From Runella sp. SP2 (GTDB taxonomy: Bacteria > Bacteroidota > Bacteroidia > Cytophagales > Spirosomataceae): DNA of 64,000 nucleotides. This document shows positions 16,388-25,836 of this stretch, piece by piece. The first letter of the stretch is position 1. Each line of letters begins with the position of its first letter. The DNA lies in contig NZ_CP031030.1 of NCBI RefSeq assembly GCF_003711225.1, positions 1,054,001 to 1,118,000 of the forward strand, read 5' to 3'. The notes under the pieces were generated by a model. That model made no database searches and was not told the DNA's origin. It saw only the letters and a program-made list of their open reading frames with translations. A program made the position numbers and the translations under genes.

Positions 16388-17443
16388 TTACTTCACTTTC
16401 TTACGACGTTCCATTACTTCACGCCAAGTGGTGAGAATAATACCCTTGGATTGGATGTAAGCTTTCAACTCGGGGCTCATCATCGAGAACATATCGGCAT
16501 ACCGCGACCCTCCCGAAGCACTGATGTGCTTGAAAGCATCGGTGATGTCGCTGCTGTGGACGATAAACATGGCCAAGCCTGGCTGCATGGCATTGAGGGT
16601 TTCGATGAATTGTTGAGCTTTATATTTGCCCCATTCTTCGGGAGATGGGTTCGGAGTTGATGGTTTCCAGTCGCCGCTGATGGTGTGCAAATCGTCCAAA
16701 ACAGGTAAGCCCAATTGCCAAATTTTTTGTCCCACCGCCGTTGATGATTTGGTCAATTCAGGGTCGGGAAGTTTCATCCCTTCTTGCCATTTTCCTTCGG
16801 CTTTGAGTTTTTTGACCACAGGCAAATTGAGGCATTCTTTTAACAGTTTATTATTGCCTCCAGGAAACATGACAGGAATCTGGTACTCGGCTCCTACTTT
16901 GATGTAACGTTCCAAAAAAGGTTGGTGTGCAAAAAGTGTCCCCATGTGGGAGTCGAGGTGCGTAGGTTTGAGCCCCATGCGCAGTGCACGCTCCACTTGC
17001 GCGCGAATTTCTTTTTCAACGTCGTCGGCCGTGCCATTTTTCACCACTTGGGCTACTTCGTGCCATAAATTGCCTTCGTTATCGACCAAACTAGGCACGT
17101 TCTGAAAGCCCGCCAACGGCGTCCAGCGGTAGTCGCGCCACTCAGAGGTGAGGGTAAGGTGAACCCCTGCGTCCAAATTGGGGTTGCTTTTTTTGATGTA
17201 ATTCACAAAACTCGCCGACCATGCACACGGAAACATGATGCTGCATGAAGTGGCAACGCCTTGCTCCACCGATTTGATGGTACCCTGATTGGATGAATAC
17301 GACATGCCTGGGTCGTCAACGTGAAAAATGACTACCTTAGCGCCTTTGGGCCAGCCGAGTTTTTCGGCGTAGGTCTCTTGGGATTGGGCTGTGAGAGCAA
17401 GTAGAGATGTGGCTAAAAGAAGGGTTAATTTGTAGATTTTCAT
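16388..17443 (-). CDS. ChbG/YdjC-family carbohydrate deacetylase, exported
   Basis: About 351 residues. The ATG at 17443 gives a clean signal peptide (MKIYKLTLLLATSLLALTAQ), whereas the open frame upstream adds a non-signal stretch. The YdjC-type metal site is present: FHVDDPG (Asp-Asp), then DAGVHLTLTSEW and THLDSHMGTLFAHQPF (His and Asp ligands). Members remove N- or O-acetyl groups from chitooligosaccharides or related sugars. Being exported and next to sialidase-like and GH92 genes, it probably de-acetylates a host or plant glycan outside the cytoplasm. Confidence 0.8.
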   Translation of the reverse strand: MKIYKLTLLLATSLLALTAQSQETYAEKLGWPKGAKVVIFHVDDPGMSYSSNQGTIKSVEQGVATSCSIMFPCAWSASFVNYIKKSNPNLDAGVHLTLTSEWRDYRWTPLAGFQNVPSLVDNEGNLWHEVAQVVKNGTADDVEKEIRAQVERALRMGLKPTHLDSHMGTLFAHQPFLERYIKVGAEYQIPVMFPGGNNKLLKECLNLPVVKKLKAEGKWQEGMKLPDPELTKSSTAVGQKIWQLGLPVLDDLHTISGDWKPSTPNPSPEEWGKYKAQQFIETLNAMQPGLAMFIVHSSDITDAFKHISASGGSRYADMFSMMSPELKAYIQSKGIILTTWREVMERRKKVK

Positions 17444-17458
17444 TGTATTGATTTTTGG

Positions 17459-17554
17459 TTTTACCACATAGTTATCATAGGTAAGCTTCACATAGACGAC
17501 ATTAGTAAACTATGTTTTCTAAGTGAAAAATTCTATGTTTTCTATGTGGTAAAA
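17459..17554. repeat. CACATAG-type intergenic palindrome
   Basis: TTTTACCACATAG (17459-17471) is exactly mirrored by CTATGTGGTAAAA (17542-17554), with further ACATAG/CTATGT units between. It fills the gap between the GH92 gene and the deacetylase. Comparable to the CTAAG palindrome at 11986 in design. Confidence 0.6.
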
Positions 17555-17558
17555 GAAA

Positions 17559-19970
17559 CTAAAGACTCTGAGAGTAAGGCACAGATGTTTTACCCGTTGC
17601 CCATGTTTTATTAGGTTGGTCACCCATTTCAAACACCAATTCTCCACCCGCCATTATTTCGCTGTGGTCAATCCAGCTACGGTCAAAAGGCTTGCCGTTG
17701 AGGGTTGCCGATTGGATGTAGCGGTTTTTATCAGAATTGTTGTGGGTAATGATTTTGAACGTTTTCCCTTCTTTTACCCCAAAACTTACTTCGTCAAACA
17801 ACGGACTGGCGATGACGTATTGCGAACTTCCAGGCGTTACCGAGTACAGCCCCATGCTGCTCATTAGATACCAGGATGAAAGCGAACCCATGTCTTCGTT
17901 TCCACACAAACCTGCTGGCCCCGTGCGGTAGAAACGCTTGAGCACTTCGCGCACCCAGTACTGAGTTTTCCAAGGTTGAGCCGCGTAATTGTACAAGTAA
18001 GCTACGTGGTGCGAAGGCTGGTTTCCGTGAACATATTGGCCAATCGTACCCACGACGCCGACGTATTTGGGCGGGGTAATGGACGCATCCATGTTGAAAA
18101 ACGTATCCAAACGCTCAGCAAAAGCCTGATTTCCACCCAGTAGCTTTATCAGTCCAGAGGCGTCGTGCTGCACCGACCACAAATATTGCCATGCGTTTGA
18201 CTCAGTATAATGGCGGTTGGGACGGCGACCTACCAAAAGCGGGTCGAAATAGCGGTAATAATGATGCTCACCTACGGAGTCAATGGCTTGTTGGTTGTTG
18301 CCTAATGCTTCCAACCAAGCGCCATTGGCACGGCGTGGACGCATAAATTGGGTGGAGGCGTCATAGACATTGCGGTAATTTTGGGCGCGTCGGTAAAACA
18401 TGGCGGCATCGTCTTTTTTGCCCAATGCCTCGGCCAAACGTGCAATGCACCAGTCATCGTAGGCCAATTCCATGGTGTTGGGCACCGATTCGGTCGTTCT
18501 GTCGCAAGGCGCATAGCCAAGACTGATATAGTCGGTCAAACCAGCTCGGCCTGCGCTGGCAGGAATATTGGCGGGCGGTGACTCCAAGGCTTTGCGGCGC
18601 ATGGCGGCATAGAGTGCCTCTATGTCCCAGTCGCGATAACCTTTAAAATAGGCGTCCACCACGACAGGAATCAGGTGGTCGCCTACCATGCTTGGGCGGT
18701 AGGTATTGCGGAAATGTTGGGCAGGAAGCCAGCCAAATTCTTGGGTTTTGGCACCAATAGATTTGACAAAATCATTGACATGCTGAGGTGCAACAAGGGC
18801 CAACAACGGATGCTGCGAACGATAGGTATCCCAACAAGAAAACGATGTGAAAAAGCTGTAATTCTGCGCTTTATGGATTTTATGATCCATGCCCATGTAT
18901 TGCCCATCGACGTCTTGACCTGTATATTGAGACAACAAACTGCGGTAGAGAGCGGTGTAAAAAATCTCCTTTTGAGCCTCGTCATTGGTTTTGACAGCGA
19001 CTCTTTTCAGTTCTTCGTTCCACGATTCGCGGGCATCATTTTTAACTTTGTCAAAATCCCAATGCGGAACTTCGGCTTGTAGGTTTTTGCGAGCACCCTC
19101 CACACTCACGTGCGAAATCGCTACTTTGACCGTCACTTGGTCGCCTTTTTTGGTAGAATAACCCACAAAATAGCCAATATTGAGCCCTTTTTCTTCGGTT
19201 TTGTAAGGCCAATACCCTTCGGCTGATTCAGGTGTGATGTAGTCGTTGTCCCACGTACCATAGTACTCAAAAGGGCGGCTAAATTTTGCCACAAAATACA
19301 CCATCGTACCGTTAGCGTCTTTGTAACCTTCGAGGGTAGAATCGTTGACCATTTTTACAAACGAATCGCCACTCGTAGCATTTCCCCCGATTTCGTGGCC
19401 AATGTCCATCAAAATGGTCGCTTTTCGTGCTTTGGGGAACGTATAACGATGCACTCCTACGCGGGTGGTAGCGGTAAGTTCGGCCTTTACTTTGGGGTCT
19501 TTGAGGAAAACCGAATAATAACCTGGTTTGGCGACTTCGTCTTTTTTGTCATAACGGGAGCGATAGCCCGCGTCGGGGTTTTCTTTGGTCCCCGCTGAGG
19601 TTTGTACTTTGTCTCCCACAATCGGCATCAACAAAATATCACCTCCCGTGGTCATGCCTACACCGCTGAAATGGGTATGGCTAAAGCCCATGATGGAGCT
19701 ATCGGCGTAGGTATAACCCGCGGCGTACGTCCATCCTTTTACGTCGTGGTCGGGACTGAGCTGTACCATGCCGTAGGGGAGCGTTGCGCCAGGGAAGGTA
19801 TGCCCAAAAAAATCGGTTCCGTTGAACGGATCCACGTAATCGACGGGGTCTTTGGAAGACGAACCACATCCCCACCAAAGAAGGGAAGTAGCTAATAATA
19901 AAAAAGAGGCAAGATGCCTGTGAATAGTCGTCACTCGGCAAAGCCGAGCGACTGCGTGACGAAATTTCAT
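17559..19970 (-). CDS. GH92 family alpha-mannosidase lipoprotein
   Basis: About 803 residues from the ATG at 19970; the earlier TTG at 19985 is less likely. A long basic N-terminus leads to a hydrophobic stretch with lipobox LWWGC, so it is probably lipid-anchored. The GH92 pattern follows: VDPFNGTDFFGHTFPGATLP, then FSHTHFSGVGM, and the C-terminal GNEDMGSLSSWYLMSSMGLY with the acidic catalytic residues. GH92 enzymes are calcium-dependent exo-alpha-mannosidases that trim N-glycans or mannans. It is the third gene of the same-strand set with the deacetylase and sialidase-like genes. No SusC/SusD pair is present in the window. Confidence 0.92.
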   Translation of the reverse strand: MKFRHAVARLCRVTTIHRHLASFLLLATSLLWWGCGSSSKDPVDYVDPFNGTDFFGHTFPGATLPYGMVQLSPDHDVKGWTYAAGYTYADSSIMGFSHTHFSGVGMTTGGDILLMPIVGDKVQTSAGTKENPDAGYRSRYDKKDEVAKPGYYSVFLKDPKVKAELTATTRVGVHRYTFPKARKATILMDIGHEIGGNATSGDSFVKMVNDSTLEGYKDANGTMVYFVAKFSRPFEYYGTWDNDYITPESAEGYWPYKTEEKGLNIGYFVGYSTKKGDQVTVKVAISHVSVEGARKNLQAEVPHWDFDKVKNDARESWNEELKRVAVKTNDEAQKEIFYTALYRSLLSQYTGQDVDGQYMGMDHKIHKAQNYSFFTSFSCWDTYRSQHPLLALVAPQHVNDFVKSIGAKTQEFGWLPAQHFRNTYRPSMVGDHLIPVVVDAYFKGYRDWDIEALYAAMRRKALESPPANIPASAGRAGLTDYISLGYAPCDRTTESVPNTMELAYDDWCIARLAEALGKKDDAAMFYRRAQNYRNVYDASTQFMRPRRANGAWLEALGNNQQAIDSVGEHHYYRYFDPLLVGRRPNRHYTESNAWQYLWSVQHDASGLIKLLGGNQAFAERLDTFFNMDASITPPKYVGVVGTIGQYVHGNQPSHHVAYLYNYAAQPWKTQYWVREVLKRFYRTGPAGLCGNEDMGSLSSWYLMSSMGLYSVTPGSSQYVIASPLFDEVSFGVKEGKTFKIITHNNSDKNRYIQSATLNGKPFDRSWIDHSEIMAGGELVFEMGDQPNKTWATGKTSVPYSQSL

Positions 19971-20001
19971 TTTCAAATTACCCAATTTTCAAATTTTCAA
20001 A

Positions 20002-21927
20002 TTACACCGTTTCGGTAATCTCTTCTTCTTTAAAAAGCAAACTGACGAGCTTTTGATACTGCGAGAAATCAGCAATAATGAGTTGCGCACCTGCTTTCAC
20101 GAGGCGTGGGCGTTTGTCGAGGTTATAGCCAAAACGTTGCACTTCATTACTGGCAATTCCCACCGAAATCCCCCCTGAACGGCGTCCTTCACGGATTTCG
20201 TCGGGACCATCGCCCAACACCACTAATTCGTTTCCGTTGAGGTTGTTTTCGCGGATGATGCGTTCAATAATCATCTTTTTGGAGAACTTAGTGTATTCGC
20301 GGAGCGCACCATAAATACCACCGTCAAACAAATCGGCATAGCCAAGCACGGTAGCTTCGTTGCGAACATCATCCACGTCGGTACCGCTGGCGAGGTACAT
20401 GGTCACGCCGCGCGCTTTGAGTTCTTGCAAAAACGAAACCGCGCCTTTGAGGGTGTAATCCTGCCAATCCAGTTCGCCCGCTTGAAGTTTGGCAACGCGT
20501 TTGTCCACCAACTCCATGAGGGCATCGTTGTAGATTTGCTTATACTCAAACTTGTCCAAAATCTGGTCTTCGGGTACATAGCCCGCTTCCCGAACCATGT
20601 TGACCAGCCCTTCCATCTGGTAAATGGTTTGAATCCCAGTGGTTTTGTGGATAAACTCTTTGACTTGTCGTAGCACTTTGTTGTACGTCGCTTGATCGAC
20701 TGAGTCGTAGTGATTTCCCAAAATCGCCTTCATCATCACGGGTTCCATGATTTCCTCCCAGCCGTGGCGTAGGGTACTGATGGTGCCGTCGTGGTCAAAA
20801 ACGGCGTATTTGATGTGTCCAAGTCGGTCTAAAATAGATTCGTCGCAAAGCTCAATTTCGGTTTCGGGGAGAAAGACCGCTTGGCGAGGGTTTTCAGCCA
20901 AGTCAACTTGGTAGGCATAGTGCGGGTCTTGGCTGATGGCCAAAATTTCTTGCGCGTTGGCAGTACCAGTGGTAAATAGTTTTTGTACCGTAACCCCTGC
21001 CGCAAAATTGGCAAACTCAGCAGCTTCGGCTGGACTGACCCCTACCGAAAGGCAAAGGGTAATGGCGCTGATGACAGTATCGCCCGCGCCTACGGTGTCG
21101 AGGCGGCTGGTGAGTTGAAGGCCAGGTACTTCGTTGAATCCTGTGGTGTCAAAAGATGTAATTCCGCGTGCCCCGCAGGTGACAAAAACGGGTTTTTGAG
21201 AAGCAGCATGCAAAGCTTTTCCGTATTTGAGGACATCGGCACGGGGGAGAACTGTACGAGGCTCTACTTCTACGCCATTGAGGTGGGCGGCTTCTACGTC
21301 GTTTAGTTTTCGGTAAACGTTTGAAAAACGCTCGTTGAAGTGGCGAGAATCAACTAAAATGATTTTGTGGCTGTATTGGTCAAAAAGGGCATTGGCTTTT
21401 TCGATAAAACTGTCGTTGGTGATACTTCCAACCACTTGTTGGTTGAAAATCAGGGCATCACAGCTTTCTAAGGCCGACTGAATACTGGCTAAAATCAATT
21501 CATCAGTTTCGAGTGAACGCTGATTATACACCCCGAAGTCGATGCGGGGTTCTTCCACCCCTTCGACGTAGCGTTTGAGGTACGAATAGGTTTGGAAATC
21601 TTCTTTTTGGACAAAAAGCGAGCTAGTGTCGGCTCCGAGGGCTTGTAGTTGAATCGCTAATTCACGACCAAAAATATCATCGCCCACAACACCAATGACT
21701 TTGATAGAAGCAGGCTCAAGGGCGGCCAGATTGGCAACCACATTGCCTGCCCCACCAGGTGTATAATAGTGACGTTCAACGGCTTGCGCTTGTAATCCCG
21801 TTTCGATGGAGACTTCCGAATTACGGGGGTCCATGATCCAGTAAGAATCCAAACAATAGTCGCCATAGACGGCAACTTTAGCCGATTTTATTTTTTCAAG
21901 AATAGCATTGATGTGCAAGGTGTTCAT
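20002..21927 (-). CDS. Fusion of PfkB-type sugar kinase (RfaE-like) and HAD phosphatase
   Basis: 641 residues in one frame. Residues 1-330 are a PfkB carbohydrate kinase closest in look to RfaE/HldE domain I: GDYCLDSYWIMDPRNSEVSI, the TPGGAGNV substrate motif and the DTVGAGDT catalytic Asp at about 276-283. Residues ~370-640 are a HAD hydrolase: FDHDGTI near 377, YLASGTDVDD (motif II), FSKKMI (motif III Lys) and VLGDGPDEIREGR (motif IV). In HldE the second domain is an adenylyltransferase; here it is a phosphatase. The protein may phosphorylate a sugar and then remove another phosphate, but the substrate is unknown. It begins upstream of the GH92 gene, 31 bases between stop and ATG, so they are likely co-transcribed. 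Confidence 0.82.
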   Translation of the reverse strand: MNTLHINAILEKIKSAKVAVYGDYCLDSYWIMDPRNSEVSIETGLQAQAVERHYYTPGGAGNVVANLAALEPASIKVIGVVGDDIFGRELAIQLQALGADTSSLFVQKEDFQTYSYLKRYVEGVEEPRIDFGVYNQRSLETDELILASIQSALESCDALIFNQQVVGSITNDSFIEKANALFDQYSHKIILVDSRHFNERFSNVYRKLNDVEAAHLNGVEVEPRTVLPRADVLKYGKALHAASQKPVFVTCGARGITSFDTTGFNEVPGLQLTSRLDTVGAGDTVISAITLCLSVGVSPAEAAEFANFAAGVTVQKLFTTGTANAQEILAISQDPHYAYQVDLAENPRQAVFLPETEIELCDESILDRLGHIKYAVFDHDGTISTLRHGWEEIMEPVMMKAILGNHYDSVDQATYNKVLRQVKEFIHKTTGIQTIYQMEGLVNMVREAGYVPEDQILDKFEYKQIYNDALMELVDKRVAKLQAGELDWQDYTLKGAVSFLQELKARGVTMYLASGTDVDDVRNEATVLGYADLFDGGIYGALREYTKFSKKMIIERIIRENNLNGNELVVLGDGPDEIREGRRSGGISVGIASNEVQRFGYNLDKRPRLVKAGAQLIIADFSQYQKLVSLLFKEEEITETV

Positions 21928-22050
21928 AAAAACAGATGGGAATATCTACCGTTTAATTTTAATGGTAAATACTCCCATCAGAGAAATCAAGGCTACTGTT
22001 TTACTGATTAAATTCAAAGTTTATCTTCGTTTGGTGCTATGTGATTGGTG

Positions 22051-22250
22051 TTTGTGAGCAACCCTTTTGTTGGGATTAGAGAATCCCAACGCACGCGTGT
22101 GTGAGCGGGATTCTCAAATCCCGCGAAGGCGTAGTATGTGTGCAAGGGTTCTCAAACCCTTACTGTTTAAGAAATGCTTTTAAGTTTAACGGGTTTGTGA
22201 GCAACCCTTTTGTTGGGATTAGAGAATCCCAACGCACGCGAAGGCAGTGA
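22051..22250. repeat. Three-hairpin repeat, copies A (full) and B (truncated)
   Basis: Copy A (22051-22193) carries three hairpins: GTTGGGATT/AGAG/AATCCCAAC (22069-22090), GCGGGATT/CTCA/AATCCCGC (22105-22124) and AAGGGTT/CTCA/AACCCTT (about 22145-22162). The spacer GAAATGCTTTTAAGTTTAAC follows. Copy B (22194-22250) repeats the first hairpin and then decays. The region 21928-22361 otherwise contains no supported gene. Confidence 0.85.
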
Positions 22251-22361
22251 TTCTTTCTCTTTTTCTGGGGAATCAACAGAATTTTTCGTTACTTACTTTC
22301 TGAAATAATTGTACTCCTAACTACGCTTAAACCTACTAATCAAACACTGATTTTTTGTAAA

Positions 22362-23063
22362 ATGGAAGGCAGAAAAATAAAACAATTTCTCAAAAGTGTT
22401 CTTGAAAAATACATTTCTGAAGTACTCGTCATTTTTATTGGTATATCAATGTCCTTTTTCTTTGACGAATGGAGAGAAAATAGACAAGATAGAGAAACGA
22501 TGAGAAAGCACCTAGCCGTCTTGAGAGCCAACCTTGTTCAAGATACTACCCAACTGACACATATGGTGCGTTTTGGTAATAATGTTGTACGGAGTATCGA
22601 TAAACTAGTTTATTTTAAACAGGACTCAGAAATTACCGATAGTATTGTCACTTATATTGATAATGCGGCAAGTTACTTGGTGTTTAAACCAAATCTGATT
22701 GCTTATGAAGAGATTAAGCAGTCGGCACACACAAATTTAATTGAAAACGATTCTTTAAAAACGCTTTTTTTGTACCACTATACTTCCACCATCCAGAATT
22801 GTTTAGAGTGGTGTGAAGTGGATAAAACTCATACGATGACTCAGCTTATTCCAGAGATGACCATTTATTTTCCTGTGGTGGCCGATTCTCTCAATAAAGT
22901 TTCTTCAAGTGAAAAGGCAAAGGCGTTGAAGGTGAAAAAGCTTAGAAATCTACTTCTGGCAAATGCCACTTACAAAAAAGTGACTATACAGTTTTTAAAC
23001 ATAACCAAAAAGTCAACCAAAGCCCTTTTGAAAAAAGTGGATGAAGAGCTGGAGAAAGAATGA
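22362..23063 (+). CDS. DUF6090-like membrane protein
   Basis: 233 residues. A basic start (MEGRKIKQFLKSVLEKY) leads to one hydrophobic segment (VLVIFIGISMSFFF) and then DEWRENRQDRETMRKHLAVL, the layout of the Bacteroidota DUF6090 family, in which a membrane helix is followed by a W-x-E-x-R motif and a helical extracytoplasmic domain. The remainder is helical with no catalytic motif. Function unknown. It is enclosed by copies of the three-hairpin repeat on both sides. Confidence 0.65.
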   Translation: MEGRKIKQFLKSVLEKYISEVLVIFIGISMSFFFDEWRENRQDRETMRKHLAVLRANLVQDTTQLTHMVRFGNNVVRSIDKLVYFKQDSEITDSIVTYIDNAASYLVFKPNLIAYEEIKQSAHTNLIENDSLKTLFLYHYTSTIQNCLEWCEVDKTHTMTQLIPEMTIYFPVVADSLNKVSSSEKAKALKVKKLRNLLLANATYKKVTIQFLNITKKSTKALLKKVDEELEKE

Positions 23064-23066
23064 TAC

Positions 23067-23453
23067 GTTGGGATTTGAGAATCCCAACGCACGCGAGTGA
23101 GCGGGATTCTCAAATCCCGCGTCGTATGTGTTGAAGGGTTTTCAAACCCTTGTTTTTTTTTGAAGAAATGCTTTTTAAGTTTAACGGGGTTGTGAGCAAC
23201 CCTTTCGTTGGGATTTGAGAATCCCAACGCACGCGAGAGTGAAGCGGGATTCTCAAATCCCGCGTACGCGCAGTGAGTGTGGAAGGGTTCTCAAACCCTT
23301 GCTGTTTAAGAAACATTTTTAAGTTTAACGGGGTTGTGAGCAACCCTTTCGTTGGGATTTGAGAATCCCAACGCACACGAGAGTGAGCGGGATTCTCAAA
23401 TCCCGCGTATGCGTCGTATGTGTGGAAGGGTTCTCAAACCCTTGCTGTTTTAA
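23067..23453. repeat. Three-hairpin repeat, copies C, D and E in tandem
   Basis: C begins right after the DUF6090-like stop codon, D at about 23189 and E at about 23333, a period near 144 bases. Each has the stems GTTGGGATT/TGAG/AATCCCAAC, GCGGGATT/CTCA/AATCCCGC and AAGGGTT/(C or T)TCA/AACCCTT. D and E start with GTTGTGAGCAACCC, itself a small hairpin with a TGAG loop. Confidence 0.88.
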
Positions 23454-23584
23454 AATATATGCCTAAAGATTGGTTTAAGTGTTTTGTAGTCAGCTAATTC
23501 ATGGATGCTTGTGAGGGTACTATTTTGTAATTAAAAATGTAATAATAAATGATACATATCGTTACTACATAAAAACTCTGAATT

Positions 23585-24118
23585 ATGAAAAAAATCGCTA
23601 TTTGTCTTTGGCTAGTTACTTGCGTTTTGTGTGTATGTGCACAAACTTCAGTTCCTAATTTTCTAAAAATGAATACGCCTGATCCGCTTCCCGTAGGCAA
23701 GGTTGCTCCTAAGTTGGAGTTTAAAGACATGAGTGGTGAGTTAGTTAGCTTAGAGCACTTGAAAGGAAATGTGCTTGTCCTCAATTTTTGGAATATTGGA
23801 TGTAAAGGCTGTGAACAGGAACGAGAAACCCTTAACTGGTTGAGTGACTCCCTGAAAAATCAGTCAGTCAAATTTATCTCTATCACTTTAAATCATCCAA
23901 TCAAACAAAGGGAATGGTTTGATAAACATCCTATTAGTTATCAAATAGTTGGTAATGTGGACTTTATGGGGATACAAGGGCCTTCCTTTTTTAATTACCG
24001 TTGTATGCCAACCACGGTTGTAATTGGTAAAGACGGGGTTGTGAAGTATAACCAGTGTGGGCCAATCATTGGAAAAGAGGCGGCTCTGGCATTCACCAAA
24101 CACATGATATTCAAGTAG
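23585..24118 (+). CDS. TlpA-like thiol-disulfide oxidoreductase, exported
   Basis: 177 residues with a signal peptide (MKKIAICLWLVTCVLCVCAQ). The thioredoxin-like fold carries Cys73-Lys-Gly-Cys76 in NFWNIGCKGCEQE and the cis-Pro loop MPTTVVIGKDG. Members reduce disulfides in periplasmic proteins, for example in cytochrome c maturation; the partner is unknown here. The gene is isolated between repeat copies E and F, so the hairpins may serve as its boundaries. Standard length for the family. Confidence 0.83.
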   Translation: MKKIAICLWLVTCVLCVCAQTSVPNFLKMNTPDPLPVGKVAPKLEFKDMSGELVSLEHLKGNVLVLNFWNIGCKGCEQERETLNWLSDSLKNQSVKFISITLNHPIKQREWFDKHPISYQIVGNVDFMGIQGPSFFNYRCMPTTVVIGKDGVVKYNQCGPIIGKEAALAFTKHMIFK

Positions 24119-24132
24119 AAAATTCCCATAAA

Positions 24133-24235
24133 CCTTGGGATTCGCGAATCCTAACGCACGGGAGTGTGAGCGGGATTCTCAAATCCCGCGTATGCGTAGT
24201 GAGTGTGCAAGGGTTCTCAAACCCTTGCTGTTTAC
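24133..24235. repeat. Three-hairpin repeat, copy F
   Basis: Diverged first stem (TTGGGATTCGCGAATCC), then intact GCGGGATT/CTCA/AATCCCGC and AAGGGTT/CTCA/AACCCTT. It ends at the stop codon of the ALDH gene and lies between convergent genes. Confidence 0.8.
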
Positions 24236-25762
24236 CTAAAGCTCAAACTTTATCCCTTGTGCCAGCGGCAGTGTAGTACCGTAATTGATGGTATTGGTTT
24301 GGCGACGCATGTAGGCTTTCCACGCATCCGAACCCGATTCGCGGCCACCGCCCGTTTCTTTTTCTCCTCCAAAAGCTCCCCCAATTTCAGCGCCCGAAGT
24401 TCCGATGTTGACATTCGCAATGCCACAATCCGAACCTGATTGGCTCAAAAATTGCTCCGCTTCGCGCAAATGCAAGGTGAAAATGGCCGACGAAAGTCCT
24501 TGAGGAACACCGTTTTGTAAGGCAATGGCCTCGTCGAGGGTTTTGTATTTTATCAAATAAAGAATCGGGGCAAAGGTTTCGTGTTGGACGACGGGCCAAT
24601 GATTTTCGACTTCCGCAATACAAGGCTTTACGTAACAACCCGAACCAAAATCGTCGCCCGATAAAACGCGAGGTTCTACGGCAAACGTCCCGCCTAAGGC
24701 CCCCACTTGCGCTACGGCCGATTGGTAACTTTGCACCGCGGCTTCGTCAATCAAAGGGCCAACGTGGTTATGAGCGTCCAACGGATTTCCAATGCGAAGC
24801 TGTCCGTAGGCTTTGACCAACTGATTCTTGACATCTTCGTAAATACTTTCATGGATAATCAAGCGGCGAGTGGTGGTGCAACGCTGCCCTGCCGTGCCCA
24901 CTGCCCCAAAAACAATGGCAGGAATGGCCAAGGGGAGGTCGGCATGTTGCGAAACAATGATGGCGTTGTTGCCGCCTAGTTCCAACAAACTGCGTCCCAA
25001 ACGACCGCCTACCGCTTGCCCGACGGCTTTCCCCATGCGCGTGCTACCTGTGGCCGATACGAGCGGAATGCGCTCGTCGTGCGAGAGCCATTCGCCCACT
25101 TCGCGACCACCTACAATTAGTCCCGAAACACCTTCGGGTACGTCATTGGATTTCAATACCTCCTGAATAATATGCTGACAAGCGATGGCCGTCAAAGGCG
25201 TTTTTTCAGACGGTTTCCACACGCAGACATCGCCGCAGACCCAAGCCAGCATGGTGTTCCATGACCAAACGGCCACGGGAAAATTAAAAGCTGAAATAAT
25301 GCCGACAATGCCGATGGGGTGCCATTGTTCGTACATACGGTGTGAGGGACGCTCGCTGTGCATCGTCAGGCCGTAGAGTTGGCGTGAAAGCCCCACGGCA
25401 AAGTCGCAGATGTCGATGATTTCTTGTACTTCGCCGAGTCCTTCTTGGAGGCTTTTGCCCATTTCGTAGCTGACGAGCGTTCCTAATTCGGTTTTGTATT
25501 TTCGAAACTGTTCGCCCATTTGGCGCACAATTTCACCGCGTTTGGGGGCGGGAAAAAGCCGCCACGTTTTAAATGCTTCTTGGGCTTGCCCTACGACGGT
25601 GTCGTAGTCTTGGCGATTTGCAGATTGTACTTTTCCAATAAGTTTGCCATCAACGGGTGAGTACGAAGCGATTTCTTCGCCTTGGCCCGCCCAAGTGGCT
25701 AATCCCGTACTGATACCATGGTTTGACTCCGCAATGCGGAGTGCGTTAAGAATGTCTTGCAT
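24236..25762 (-). CDS. Aldehyde dehydrogenase, ALDH7 (aminoadipate-semialdehyde) type
   Basis: 508 residues from the ATG at 25762 ([16 protein letters not shown]). The longer open frame would overlap the AraC gene and adds an out-of-family tail. ALDH hallmarks: [19 protein letters not shown] (cofactor cleft), [18 protein letters not shown] (general-base Glu) and [13 protein letters not shown] with the catalytic Cys. The GQRCTTTRR and GNNAI forms are those of ALDH7/antiquitin, which oxidises alpha-aminoadipate semialdehyde/piperideine-6-carboxylate in lysine breakdown using NAD. The AraC regulator lies immediately upstream on the same strand and may be co-transcribed. Confidence 0.9.
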   Translation of the reverse strand: MQDILNALRIAESNHGISTGLATWAGQGEEIASYSPVDGKLIGKVQSANRQDYDTVVGQAQEAFKTWRLFPAPKRGEIVRQMGEQFRKYKTELGTLVSYEMGKSLQEGLGEVQEIIDICDFAVGLSRQLYGLTMHSERPSHRMYEQWHPIGIVGIISAFNFPVAVWSWNTMLAWVCGDVCVWKPSEKTPLTAIACQHIIQEVLKSNDVPEGVSGLIVGGREVGEWLSHDERIPLVSATGSTRMGKAVGQAVGGRLGRSLLELGGNNAIIVSQHADLPLAIPAIVFGAVGTAGQRCTTTRRLIIHESIYEDVKNQLVKAYGQLRIGNPLDAHNHVGPLIDEAAVQSYQSAVAQVGALGGTFAVEPRVLSGDDFGSGCYVKPCIAEVENHWPVVQHETFAPILYLIKYKTLDEAIALQNGVPQGLSSAIFTLHLREAEQFLSQSGSDCGIANVNIGTSGAEIGGAFGGEKETGGGRESGSDAWKAYMRRQTNTINYGTTLPLAQGIKFEL

Positions 25763-25836
25763 GTAAATTAAGGCCGTCGAAACGGTTGATTTTTGGATGA
25801 TTGATGAAGTTTCCGAAGCAAATGTACAATAATTTG

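Noticed and set aside
16311-17554. Insertion sequence ends suggested by the long palindromes
   Set aside because: No transposase lies between or near them, and each palindrome is self-contained in an intergenic gap.
18675-19082. Long open frames antisense to the GH92 gene
   Set aside because: Shadow of codon bias in the real gene; similar antisense frames appear in the sialidase, ligA and serA genes.
22970-23376. Overlapping minus-strand reading frames in the repeat patch
   Set aside because: They are translations of the hairpin repeats (recurring WDSQIP and GFENPST phrases), without start signals or family features.
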